From Pterobdella sp. o SKG-2022 (lineage: Eukaryota; Annelida; Clitellata; Hirudinida; Piscicolidae): a DNA stretch of 64,000 nucleotides. Within the stretch, counting starts at the first letter, position 1. The number at the start of each line of letters is the position of its first letter. Where the stretch lies: assembly GCA_964035795.1 (NCBI GenBank), contig OZ038325.1, positions 6,941,607 through 7,005,606 of the forward strand, written 5' to 3'. The translations under genes and the position numbers were made by a program. Of this stretch, positions 49,156 to 62,483 are shown one piece after another. The notes below the pieces were generated by a model, which ran no database searches, was not told the origin of the DNA, and saw only the letters and a list, made by a program, of their open reading frames with translations.

Positions 49156-49659
49156 TGCTATTATTATTATTATTATTTCGAGTATTATTTTTCTTCCTTG
49201 CAAGATCATAATCATATTTTATTTTATCTTCCATAAAGTGTCAAGATCAATAAATATTATTCCAGAAAGGTTTTTATTTAAGCCGTCGAAAAAAATTTTT
49301 CAATTCAACGTGCCTTCAAATTTTCAAAATACTTAGTTTCTAAAAAAAAATTAAAAAAAAAATAAAAATAGAAAAAAAACAAAAAATCAAATAAAAACCC
49401 AGCCACCTATAAAATATAAGAAACGAACTAATAAAAAAAACAAATCAAAACAAAATAAAACAAAACAAAAAAATAAATAAAAACTCGAAACAAACACCTC
49501 CAAAGCAATTGGCAACTTTAAGCGTTTTATCTGGGAGTGAAGTGTGAGGAGGTGGGCATACATCACGATAACTATTCTTTAATCTCTAAGCGTTTACAAA
49601 TTTCCACCCTTGTTTGTTTGATTTAATGATACAAAAACGAGGGAACCCACTCACTTATC

Positions 49660-49696
<37 letters not shown>

Positions 49697-50540
49697 GATA
49701 TTACTTTTTAGTATTTTGATTATTGTTATTATTATCATTTTTTCAGTTCTTTTCATTATTAGTGTTAATAATATTGTTATCATTATTTTTTTATTTATAA
49801 AAATTATATTTTTCATTTTTATTATCGTTACTAATAATGTTATCACTAAAGTATTTTTCCATTCTTTTTGTTATAATTCATTTTTATCTTTTTTATCCTC
49901 ATTACTTCATTTCTTTCTCTTTGCTCTCTTATTCTTTCATAATTATAGCCATGATCATCAGTATCAACCATTCATTCAAATAATTCTATTTGTATAGCAA
50001 AAAAATATTTTCCAATCATCTTGTATCTTATTAAATTACTCTATTATTCTCTAATTTTTATTTTTTTTATTTAATGAATGTTTTGTTTTGCCAATTAACC
50101 TGGTTCACATCGTAAATGCTGTTAATGTTAGCTAACTTATTGATTTTTTGTTATTTTTATCATATAGTTTTATTTACTAGTATTTTTATATAATATTACA
50201 AAAACACTCATATATTAGTGAGAAATTTCCATCATTTTTATTATTATTTTTTATTTATTTTTTTTTTATTTATTTTTGAAAGAATAGTTATAATAACTTT
50301 AGTATGAACGAAAAATACTACTGGAGTGTTTCAACTACGTTGTTACAAAAGATAGAGAATGAATGCTACATGAACAATAGAGCAATATATTCTAATTACA
50401 TAGATGAAAAACTCTAGAAACTGACTCAATTTAAAGGAATTTATTTGCGATGGTGTTTAGCCATTATATTTGATTTGATAAGATTGTTGTTGTTACTGTT
50501 ATTATTATTTTTATTGTTCTTACTATTATTTTCATTGTTA

Positions 50541-50709
50541 TTATTTTTATTATTCTTATTTTTATTATTATTCTTATTTTTACTATTATTCTTATTTTTA
50601 CTATTATTCTTATTTTTACTATTATTCTTATTATTACTACTATTCTTATTTTTACTATTATTCTTATTTTTACTACTATTCTTATTTTTACTATTATTCT
50701 TATTTTTTT
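50541..50709. repeat. 18-bp tandem repeat (TTATTCTTATTTTTACTA), about 9 copies
   Basis: Nearly regular 18-bp period with single-base variants. It follows a degenerate TTATTG stretch from 50490. Confidence 0.88.
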
Positions 50710-51377
50710 AGCACTTTCAATTGTATCATCATTCCTCAAAGCTTGCAAACTTTATCAAATGGAAGCACTTAAAATAAAACGAGCGAGGCATTAAGGATAC
50801 TTGGAATCTCGAGCCATCACCAGTATCATAAGCTTTCATTGTTTTATATATATTATTATTGTTTATGTTTTATTTTTATTATTGTTGTTATTTTTTTTTT
50901 ATTAATATTGCGTTTTTTTTTAATTATTATTAATACCGCTTTTGTTTTTATTATTAAAACTGCTGTTATTTTTATTATTATTAATATTGTCTTTGTTTTC
51001 ATTTTATTTTTTTTTAAATTTTTTATTGATTTTTTTATTGCTTTTTTGTCACTGCTATTTTTATATTTTTTTTGTTTTATTATATTTATTAATTGCATAT
51101 TATTGATTTCACTTTTCCATTGTTTTTTTTTCAACTAAATTTTATCTCTTTCATTTCTTCTCATTATACTTTTAGTTTTTTGCTTTTGTTGACAACTTTA
51201 ATATTTGGCATTTTGAAAATGTTTGCAATAAAGATTTGCCTTGTTATCTCTATTATTATTTAATTATTACTATTATTATTATTATTTTTATTTCTAAATC
51301 ATAATATTATTTCCACCATCACTTTTATGAATTTTTTTATCATTATTATAAATATTATTATTATTATTCTCATGTTC

Positions 51378-51641
<264 letters not shown>

Positions 51642-54600
51642 GAATAATGCAAAGAATGTCGTGTCTGAAGACTGGGGACTTGGGTAATTAGATGCCGAGA
51701 TGAAACTGATGCGTCATATAAATCAAGCATTTAACAACATATTAAAGGAATTTAAAACAAAATTGATAACAAAATAGAAATATTAAATGAATTGAAGGGA
51801 TAAAAATAATAGGAACCGACATATTGAATGGTTTAAATAATAATGGTACTGAGATTGGTAGCCTTTCTCACTTAATAAAAATAAATAAAAAACATTGAGA
51901 ATTACAAAACAAGAACAAAATTGATGATGGTTTAAGGAATATTGAGAAGAATAGGAGGGGATGAATGGATACATAACGGAACAGCATTGCGCAATTATGC
52001 CAATTTAAAGGTCAGACAGTCTTCAATGGTGTTATTTATATTAACTTTATTAATAATATTATTTCTTAATAAGAGTTTTTGTTGGTTTCTTGAGATTTTG
52101 AAAATATTATTGAGAGAGCAATTAGGCAGAGTTTTTTCTGAGTTTATTTTAATCATAAGACTGTAGTATATTATCGATTAAAGTAATTATAGTTTTTTAT
52201 GATGCTATAATTAATTATATTGGGAATCTATTGAAATTATTATTTATTTGTGAATTTTCCATAATAAACGGTTAACTTCAATAAATATTAATTATAATCT
52301 TGACCTTTTGACCTCATATCACTTTGCATTAAGCCCCTTGACATTTTAATAATAAATTCATAATTTTTTAATATTACATTAATAATATCAAAATAATGAA
52401 ACATTTGAAAAAGTTTTGAAAAATATATTTAAACTTTATGGCTATGAAATATTTTTATTATTCCAATATTATATTCTAATAATTTCGAGTTCAATTTTGA
52501 TTTGATATTAATGTAAATCATAAAGCCTTCTGTCACTCCTAATAATTATTATTTTTAACTGCATAACTTTTTCATAATTATCGCTGTTCTCTCGACTTCT
52601 CATTAAACAATAAAAAACTCAAACAGAAATAGTTTAAATACAACAAAAAAATAATTTCGAATAAAACAAATAATATTCAGTTATGCATCAATATGTTTCT
52701 CCATCATATAAACCTATTTTTAATTATAATTCAATATTAAGAAATTATAAGAAGGAAACATGATCTGGGCATTAAGGCTAAGATCGATTTCATATCTGAC
52801 AGATAAGGAAAGCCGTTATCAATTAGCATCTAATTATTTATTCTCTCTTTATTATTTTACTTAAATTATTATTATCATTAATTTTACTTTTATTATTATT
52901 ATTATTTTCATTATTATGAATTTTTTATTGTTTTTATGGCGTTTTCGTTATTGTGTTTATGTTTAATTTTTATTTTTTATTCTCTTAAATATCTTGAGTA
53001 TGTTTTCATTTATATTTTTATTCTGTTAATATTTTATAATGCTCAAATTGTTAATTATAATTCCGACTAAGCATATTTTGTTACGTTCAAATTTCGTTTA
53101 TTTACAATTTTATCTTGAGTGCTAGTGTTATTTTTATATAACTATTTATTTCATTATTTTTTAATATTACTCATTTTTATCAGTTTCTATATAAAACTTT
53201 GTTCACAATAATTAAAAAGAATTGTAAATACTATAGTTTAAAAAAAAGTTTTCCAGGTAGTAAAGAATATCTTGCCTAATAAACCAACCAAAATTATTTT
53301 TGTCCAAATAAAACGCTAGATAAATAAAGTGAAAAAAGTAATTAGAACAAAGGAGTGTAAAAGTGAACTGAAATTGGCAATAAGGAAGAAGAATCCGCGC
53401 TATAAAAATAGAAATGTTTGAAGCAGGACTAATTAAAAAGTATATTTTTTTTTAATTTTAACTAAAAAAATTAAAACTAAAACTAAATTATGAGGGAACA
53501 AATTAAAATTGAATCAATTGACATATCAAATTTGAATTGAAAAAATGATTGAAATATTCAATTGATAAATTAATTTTCAGAGAATTCAAAACATTCAAAA
53601 CGTCTCCAATTTATCAAAAGCACCTAGAAGCCGCAGCTATAATAGTTAAGATGCACAAGTTATGAAAAAAATTTGAAAGCTATTATAGTAGAGTTTCACT
53701 AACATAGTAATAATGATACATCTATAAAACGGTATTTAAACACTAGTTAGTTTTAAAAACAGTTGAAATCTTAATTAGTTTTACAGTAACGTAGATTAAT
53801 TTCTTAACTGAAATGAATAAAATGGAGCGATTTTATGACAAAGAGGCCAAATATGTCCTAATTTGAAGAATAATGAGGGCGGAAGACGGGAACTTTGCCC
53901 CCAATTAGAAATAATTAACGCTTTGCCGTGCGCTATAAAAAGTTCAATGATGAAAAGAAAAAACTAAATGGATTTAATAAAAAAATAAATAAAAAACTCA
54001 TTAGAAAATTGGGGTGACAAAAAAATGACAACAATGAATGAAGGAAGGAAGGAATGTGTGGAAGAATGAAGGTAAGTATATATGAATAGAATTAAAGCTT
54101 CCTGGTGTAAGTAGGAAGAGGTTGGATGAAAAATGGATAACTGTGAATATGGGTGAAAGGATAGTTAGATAAATGAATGAGGAGGTAGATGGTTGGGTGA
54201 ACAGATGGGTAAATGAACGAATGATTAAATGATAGGTAAATGAGTAAACAAAATTAATAAAGAAATGAAAAAAAATGAAAGTAGGAACTTAAACTGAAAA
54301 TAAAAGCTGAAGTTTGGAAAAGTTTTGATCAAAAATCAAATTTTATTTTGACTTCCCAAAGTTTTTGAATTACATTTTAATTATGTAAAATTATTAAGTT
54401 ATAAATTCAGTGTTTTATTTTTTAGAGATAATTGTTGTTTTGAGTTAAATAACATTTAGATTATAAAAAAAATTGAAATAAAATTCAATCAAGAATAAGA
54501 ACTAAAATGAAGTTTATTTTAAAATATTTTCAAATTCAAAAATTTCTCTATATTTCACACAGAAAAAAGGAAACTTTTAAAAAGTAATTATGTTAGAAAA

Positions 54601-54659
54601 ACTTTTGCAGATAGAAAGTTTTCCAAACAATAAATTAACTCATTCCTCCATCCATTCAT

Positions 54660-54765
54660 CTATTGTTCTTGTCTTCTAGACAGATGGAAGGATGGGTGGA
54701 TAGATTCATTGATGCATGGATGGATGGATGGGTAGATGGATGGATGGATGGATGAATGAATAAAT
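54660..54765. repeat. (GGAT)n tetranucleotide repeat
   Basis: GATGGATGGATGGGTAGATGG-like units in about 100 bp, with GAAT/GAAA variants on both sides (54040-54240; 54780-54880). Confidence 0.85.
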
Positions 54766-57700
54766 GGTAAGATTTATGGTAGCATAAATGAATGAACGGA
54801 AAGATAGAAAAAAGACTAGATAAATGAATGAAGAAAGAAAGAAGAAAATGAAGAAATGAGCGGGTAGACTGATGAATGGAAAGATAAAGAAGGAGTTAAA
54901 GCGAGTTAAGAATATTCAAAAGAGTGAAATTAGAAAAAAATTTTAAAAGTTTTTGACGTCATAAATAGCGTGTGTTTTATTTGCTTGAATCGCTCAGAAA
55001 CAATGGCAGACGTGTGTATACGTAGAAAAAAATACGAAAAAAAAAGATAAAAATAGAAAAAAAGAAATTGAAAAAACAACACGAAAAACAAAAAAAATAA
55101 AAAATAAAAAACTTATTAAAAAAATAGTAAAAAAGATAAAAATACAGGAAAAACAACAAAATGAAAAAATACTCAAACTTCTCAAAAAAATTTTTTTTTA
55201 TTTGGAAAAACAAAAAAATATTTATCAATTAGACTTCAAAAAAGAAAAATTTTAATACTTTTATTTGAATTTGATTTATTTATCTTGTTTCATTTTTGCT
55301 TTAATTATTTTTCCTTGATTACATTCAAGTTAATTTTGTTCAAAATTCAAAACTCAAACCTTGAACAGTTGAATGGGTGAAAAATTATTTTTTTATAACA
55401 TAAATATTGGAAAACAAAAAAATACCAAAAAATCAAAAAAAAAAAATAATAAAAATAAAAGGAAAAAAGATTTGTAGCAACAAAAAATATAAAAATAAAA
55501 ATAACAAAAAATAACATAAAAAATAACGGCATGCTGTTTATAATAACTCCCACAACCAAGTTTCTTTCTCAAGTTTCAATCTCAATTTATTGAACTTTAT
55601 ATATTGAAATTGATATTATTATTATTTTTATTTTTATTATTAATATTATTATTATTTTTTCAATTATTAATATAATTTTACTTTCATATTATTACCAGTA
55701 TTTTTTAAACTATTTTTCTTATTATTTCCAATAATTGTTTTACGTTTCATCAGATTCAATTAATTTCTACATATATTATTAATAATTAACTTTTTCATTA
55801 TTTATTTCTTCATATTGTTAATTAATTAGCTGAATAAATAAATATCTACACATATATCAAATGTTTTTTGCAAATAACAACAATTACACACACATACAGT
55901 AGAATCTCATGATACAATAAATTACATAAAACCATCATTAGAACTTGAAGAATGAATGGATTTATTAAAACCCAAGCTGTCATTTTCAGTAATTTCGGCT
56001 TTACTATAAAACATTAATCTGAAAACCTCATAAGCTGTCTCTGATAAACAACATAGAATTAAAATAACAGCACTAACCATTACTGACTTCACAATTTCCA
56101 CTTTGCATATCTGTGGAGTTAGTGTTGAAATTTAATTTTTAATAGGCAATGAATTTAAACATTTAATGTATATTAAATTGATTTCTCAAGTTTGTATCAT
56201 AGTTAATTACTTAACGTGTATTAAAACCGATGATTTAATGCACATTAATTTTATTATAGTTATTGGTTAAGATTTTTATTAAAATTCATTATTTGATTTT
56301 AATGGATATAACTGTTTTATCGTTTAAGTTTAATCATTCAATGGTTATCAGCTTCAATTTATGAATATATATATAAGATAAAATTTAATAACTTTTATAA
56401 TTAGTTTAAGTATTTGATAATATATTTAAAGGTGATGCCTCCCCTTATTGGAATTCTTGTAGACTCGATTTGATTTATTGAGTGAATGTATAAAGGTGAA
56501 TTGAAGAGAGATTTGAAAATATTCTAAATATTAACTTCATTAAGATGACGATAATAGAGAGGATGATGATAATGAGAGTTAAAAGGATGATGATGATGAC
56601 GACGATGATGATGATAATGGTGGTGATGATGACGATGATGATGCTTCATATTATAAATGATAATCCCATTGGTGTCAAAGATGAGTTTTGTATATTTTGT
56701 TTTCATTAAGTATTCTTTCAATAATCATTTTGCTATGAATTTATACTCAGGTTTATCTTTTTGGAAATTTATTTTTTTTTTCTTTTTACTTTTTATTCAT
56801 CATTTTCTTTTTTTTGCTTTTTTTCTAGTTTTCTCTCTATCATCTTTTTTTTCTTCTACCTCTTCTTTATCTTCTTCTTCATACTTTTTTTCCTCTTCCT
56901 TCTCTTCCTCCTCATCCTCATTAAACATCCATTTAGACAGATGGTCAAGGAACTCCAGGAGTCCAACAAATAAGAGGCTGAAATAATATTATTAGAACTG
57001 TTCTAGCTGTTGCCATTATTTTGCATTGCATTTGCAAAAATTTTTTCTGTTTTTCCAAAAATTCTTTCAACATATAAAACTGAATTTATATTTAAAATAT
57101 TGATAAAGAAAATTAATAATAATATTTATTTTTTGAAGATATGCTGAATAAACGCAATATTAATCATAATTCTTGCAGAATATTTCATAAAATGCTATCA
57201 GCTTTGAGTATTTGCTTTATGAAGTCGTCTACTTAGTATTATATTTATTGAGAGTTTTATTTATTTTAACAACATTGCAGTACTATTTTGATATGTGGAC
57301 TCAAAGTATTTTTTTTATTTCTCATTTTTCGGAGAAAATTTCATAAAAATGTTCAAAATGACGAAAAATGTTGGGGTAAAAATATAAAATTAAAAGAAAA
57401 TAAAAAGAACGTTTATATAAATTATGCAGAGAATTTTTTATAAGTAAATTAGATATTAAATCAGAGATGAAATTATCGAAACAAAAGATAAGTTGAAAAT
57501 GGGAGTAAAAACCTTAAAATAAATATGAATAAATTACCAAAAGACAATAAAATATAACTAAAAAATTCAATCAAAAAAATAAAATAGGTGGAAACAAATT
57601 TAGTAGGAGAAAATAAGTATAAATGAAATTATAAAAATGGAATTAATATAAATGTACCGTTTATCAAGTTATTGCGAATAAATCCTTTCTTTTTATTTAC

Positions 57701-58979
57701 CTTCTTATTATTTTTAAACTGCCATTTTGTTTTTTTGATGCTCAGAAGAGTATCTTTTGAATAGCGTTAAATGGAAATTAATTGTGAATTATATAACTGA
57801 TAAAATATAGCATTATAATCTGCTTTTAAATTATCTATTTCAATTTAAACAGTTGTGATGTTGTGAGTTCAACATAGAATCATTTAACTTACTATAAATA
57901 TAATCCTAACATAACCATCCTATCAACTTAACGAAACAAAAAACACCAAATAATTTTTTAAAATTCATTTTAATTTCACCACTAAATAAAAAAACTAGTG
58001 TATTATTGAAGCAAGTATTATTGGCTGAAACTATGGTAGGGGTCCATGTTTGAGAATCCTCATTATACTTCCCCATGTTTGTCTTGCTCAGGTGGGGTTG
58101 TTATGAAGGTGTTTTGAAGGTTTAGGTGTTAAGTGAGTTGTCGATGGAGAGGAAAATAGAATTGGAAAGAATAACTAAGAAAAAAAAATAGATGGAGAAA
58201 TAAAAACGATAAGCAAAATAAAAATAATAGTAGCGAAAACAAAAATAACAACAATAATAATAATGAAATAATAAAAAAAATAATAATGATAAAGAAAAAA
58301 ATAAAAATAATAAAACAAATTGAGGCAGTTGAAGTGTCAGTATTTATTAAGTGCTCTCTAATGGATGTCCAGATGGCCACTCATATCCCTGCCTATCTAT
58401 CTGTCTATTTGTCTGTGTACGTGTGTGTATCTCTCTGCCTAGTTAACTGTGTGTGTCTAACTATTTTTGTGTTTCTTTGGGTGTCTATTTATTTGTGATT
58501 GTATCTATCTATTTATCTATTTAATTGTGTGCGTCTATCTATTTATTTTTATGTGTATCTGCCTATCTATCTATTCCTCTGTATGGCTATCTGTGTTTCT
58601 ATCAAATTGTCTATAGAAATAAAATTTTTTAGAATTTCTCTTTCTCTCCATCCATCTATCTGCAAATGTATCGGTTAGCCTAACTATCAGTTCCATTCGT
58701 CAATTCAAGTTTTAACCATCTGTTAACAGGTTTTTCACCCTGTAACTCACGTAGAAATCTCTTTATCTTATATTCATAAAATTATTCATTTTTGCATACC
58801 AACATGATTAAATTCATCAAGTTATTTATTTATCTATTTATTTATTCATTTATCTATCATCTGTTTTACATATTTATTTTTTCATTCATTCATCCATTTG
58901 TAATTTGTTCATTCCTTTAGTTATCTTTTCATCCATCCATTCATCAATTTGCCCTAAAATCTATTCATCCATTTATCCA

Positions 58980-59067
58980 TCTATCCGCCTATCCATCCAT
59001 CCATCCATCCATCTATCCATCCATCCATCCATCCATCCATCCATCCATCCATCCATCCATCCATCCA
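58980..59067. repeat. (CATC)n tetranucleotide repeat
   Basis: CATCCATCCATC for about 85 bp. CTAT/CATT-type degenerate repeats extend from 58380 to 59460. Confidence 0.95.
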
Positions 59068-60048
59068 GAAAAAGAATTAAAGCATCAATTCCCACTCTCA
59101 TATAAGCTATCTTCTTTCTGTAACTGAATCTCACCATTTTTATATTATCTTTTTATTTGTTTACTCAAATTTTATCTTTCCATCCAGGCTTACATCAATT
59201 TATCCATTTGAGTTTGTTTTTCAAATAATTCAGTTTTATAAAAAAAATGAATGAATGGAAATTTTTTCGTTCAACCCTTATCTATCGATTTGAGAAACTG
59301 AGTTATATTCATTCATTAATTTTTGTCCATTTATCAACTCACCCATCAACTTATCCAACTATCTAGCTAAGTATTCATTCATCCACCCATCCTTCCATTC
59401 ATCACTCATCCACTCATCCTTCCATCCATCACTCAATTCTCATCCATTCAACACCCAGTGATAAACTTTCAAGTCTGAATAAAAAATTTTATATCATTCT
59501 TCAATCTTTTATAACTATTATTTCATGTTATGGTAATGTATGTATCTGTACTTTTTAATATTGAGTTTTATCTTCTATTCATACAAAATTCATATGTATT
59601 ATGTTACAACGTCTGTATTTTAAATGCATATTTCCTTTATATTTACCGAATCTTTGTATAGGTTAAGCACATAAAATACAATAAACCGTTATTTTTTGTA
59701 CGTTTTCGTATTATCATGAGATGCAAGGGTGCCTAATGAATTTGAGATGTAGTTTATTTCTATTATAAATGATACTATATCATGGATTTTAAAATTTCGT
59801 AGGTTACAAAACCTATGACATAATTCGGACATGCTCTACAATAGAAACTAAGCAATCAAAAAAGATTGAGTTTTGGTAAAGCATACTGCAACAAAACATG
59901 TTGATAATATATAAAAAAAAAACTCCAATAGAAATTAATCTAATGAAACATACTTCAGTAACTCATAACAAAAACTATCAATGCCAAAAAACTCATAAGT
60001 AAAACCTCCAAACCGCCTCATTACCCGCAAGCCACTTATATTTGCTGA

Positions 60049-60133
60049 TGAGTCATCGAGGTCCATGTGACGTCACAAAGGTTGATGTGACGTCATCATT
60101 ATATAGTGCTTCACCCGCCCTCACTAATTAGTG
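60049..60133. promoter_or_regulatory. Compact bZIP-site cluster with TATA-like and homeodomain palindrome
   Basis: Within 85 bp: AP-1 site TGAGTCA (60049-60055), two perfect CRE palindromes TGACGTCA (60068-60075 and 60088-60095, 20 bp centre to centre), a TATA-like TTATATAG (60099-60106) and a 12-bp palindrome CACTAATTAGTG with a TAATTA homeodomain core (60122-60133). It lies 2.3 kb inside the 22-kb ZFHX intron, in a GC-normal island (60000-60145). Consistent with an intronic enhancer or an alternative promoter; the function is inferred from motifs only. Confidence 0.5.
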
Positions 60134-60737
60134 CGTGGCTGCTGTATTATTTATTCATTTCTATTTTTTTTATTTTTTGATAAAAATCTGAATAGTGTTT
60201 TTTTTTGGCGTTTTTGATTAGATGATTATTAATTATTGTTGCAAAAAAAAAATTAAAATTGCGAAATAAAATTATTTAAATGGGGATCCTTCGATTAGAA
60301 ATAGGAGTATAGACGTATAAATTTCAATTATTTTCGCTACACTGGTTAATGAAGCATACAAATCAATAATTAAAAAATCCAAAGATCAAAAATAAGCCCG
60401 AGTTTCTAATAATTAAAATCGGCTTTTCGTTATGGCGGAAAATGTTTATACGAGTTTTAAAAAAATCATAAATAATAATAAAATCAATCTATATGTCTAA
60501 AAAACTGAAATGCAAAACAGCAATGAAAACAACAAAAAAAATAAAATAAATAATAAAAACAACATAATAAAAAAAAATGAAAAAAAAATTTTTATTAATG
60601 TTTTGTTTCTAGGAAAGTTCCAAATCGTAGCGATAGACTTTGGTTATTACACTATATAAACAAGTGTAAAAAACCTTCAGTTCACAATTAAATGATATTT
60701 TAGTACGTTTATCACTATTTTTAGATAGCGGTGATGG

Positions 60738-60772
<35 letters not shown>

Positions 60773-61294
60773 CTGAGAATAATGAAAATGATTATTTTTC
60801 ATTATTCATATTTATTGTTATTCTTATGAACGTGTAGGGAGTTATCGCTTGGCCATCCATTAATTGTAAAATGCTGTTTTGCTGAAGTTTTGTCAAAATA
60901 TTATTATTTAATGAGCTTTATTAATTTAATTATTTGCATATTTTTAAAAATGAATAATTTTTCAATTTAATTTTTTTCAAACTAAACTTTGCCAGACTTA
61001 AATTAAATTCCACAAAATTTCATTTTCTGTTAATTTGAGTTTGATGTTTTTTCCATTTTAAAAGTTTCCTCTAATTAAGTTTTTAATTCGAAAAAAATAA
61101 AAAAAAAAAGTTTTATTCTGAACAAACTCAAGGATATGTATCATGACTTGAATGCACTTTTAAACACACATGAGATGTGTGTTTTATAAGCTGGTGCTTC
61201 TATCACACAAAAACAATACGTGAAGGATTATGAGCACGTATTAACTACACACAAGCACACATAAACACACATAAAAACAAAAAAAACACGCACG

Positions 61295-61493
<199 letters not shown>

Positions 61494-61983
61494 GTACGTG
61501 ATATGAAAGACATAAGATAGATAATAGCGAGAGGTCGCAAGCAATTTGATGCAATTTTGGCATAATTATAGACTCACAGGCCTTAGAAAGCAGTTTTCTT
61601 TTGTGTTCTTGTGAGCTTGTGCCGTGTGCGAAATTTAGTTTAGTGTGGCGGCGTTTTTGTGGAGAACTTTTTATTTTAATTTATCCTAATTATCGCCCTT
61701 TTGTTGTTCGTGTTTTGTTTTGTTGAGAATAATAACATAAAAAGCATGCAACAATTTCACTTTTCGCAGCATTAATTTGAGATTTTTACATAGAAAACCG
61801 TTATATATAGGAACTTTGTGAGCAAATTATCAAAATTTTTGCTTATGTTTGCCATTTTTTCAGCATTCAAATAAATTCCAATCAAGTTGAATTCATGATG
61901 AATTTTCAGATTAAATTTTCGAAAGCAACAATTGCAGAATGTAAAGTTTATTTCCTATTTAAGTTTTCAAACAATGGAGTTAT

Positions 61984-62350
61984 CTTTGGTGCCTTCCCGC
62001 TTCAAATCATATCACACTGCACCACACTACGTTACGTCACATCTTTCCATTTTAAACTACACCCTACCAAAACTAGGCCAAACCACACCACATTTCATCC
62101 TGCCTCACACCACACCACACCCCATTTCATTCTACCTCACCACATCTCACCCCCATCTTATCCTACCTCATACCACATCACATCCCATCTCATTCTACCT
62201 CACAGCGCACTACACCCACTTCATCTTATCTCACATCACACCACACCCTATCTTATCCTACCTCACATCCCACCACACCATACCCCATCTCATTTTACCT
62301 TACCGTACTACACCCCATCTCATCTTACCTCAACACATCTCACTCCAATC
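61984..62350. repeat. Degenerate ~32-bp minisatellite (CCCATCTCATTCTACCTCA-like)
   Basis: About seven to nine diverged units with the core CCATCTCATYYTACCTCA followed by CACCACAC-type sequence. AC/CT-rich on plus, GU/GA-rich in ZFHX sense. Plus-strand frames over it (His/Thr/Pro/Ser-rich, 61895-62434) look repeat-driven, not genic. Confidence 0.85.
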
Positions 62351-62483
62351 AAATCTCTAATAAGATCGTCATATAGTGCATCACCCTTGACCAAGTTGAA
62401 CGACAATCCTTCAAACCAACATGTTTTGTATTAGTATTCATATGTTACGTTTCATAAGCTTGTTTTAAAAAGCATTAACTAAC

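Noticed and set aside
49497..49570. Possible extra ZFHX or nested exon on minus (AHLLTLHSQIKRLK, ending at a GTGTTT donor)
   Set aside because: The His spacing first looked finger-like, but there is no CxxC partner, the length (74 bp) breaks the ZFHX phase, and the acceptor is poor.
61895..62434. 179-aa plus-strand ORF rich in His, Pro, Ser and Thr
   Set aside because: It follows the 32-bp minisatellite, lies antisense in a ZFHX intron, and has no domain or initiation context.
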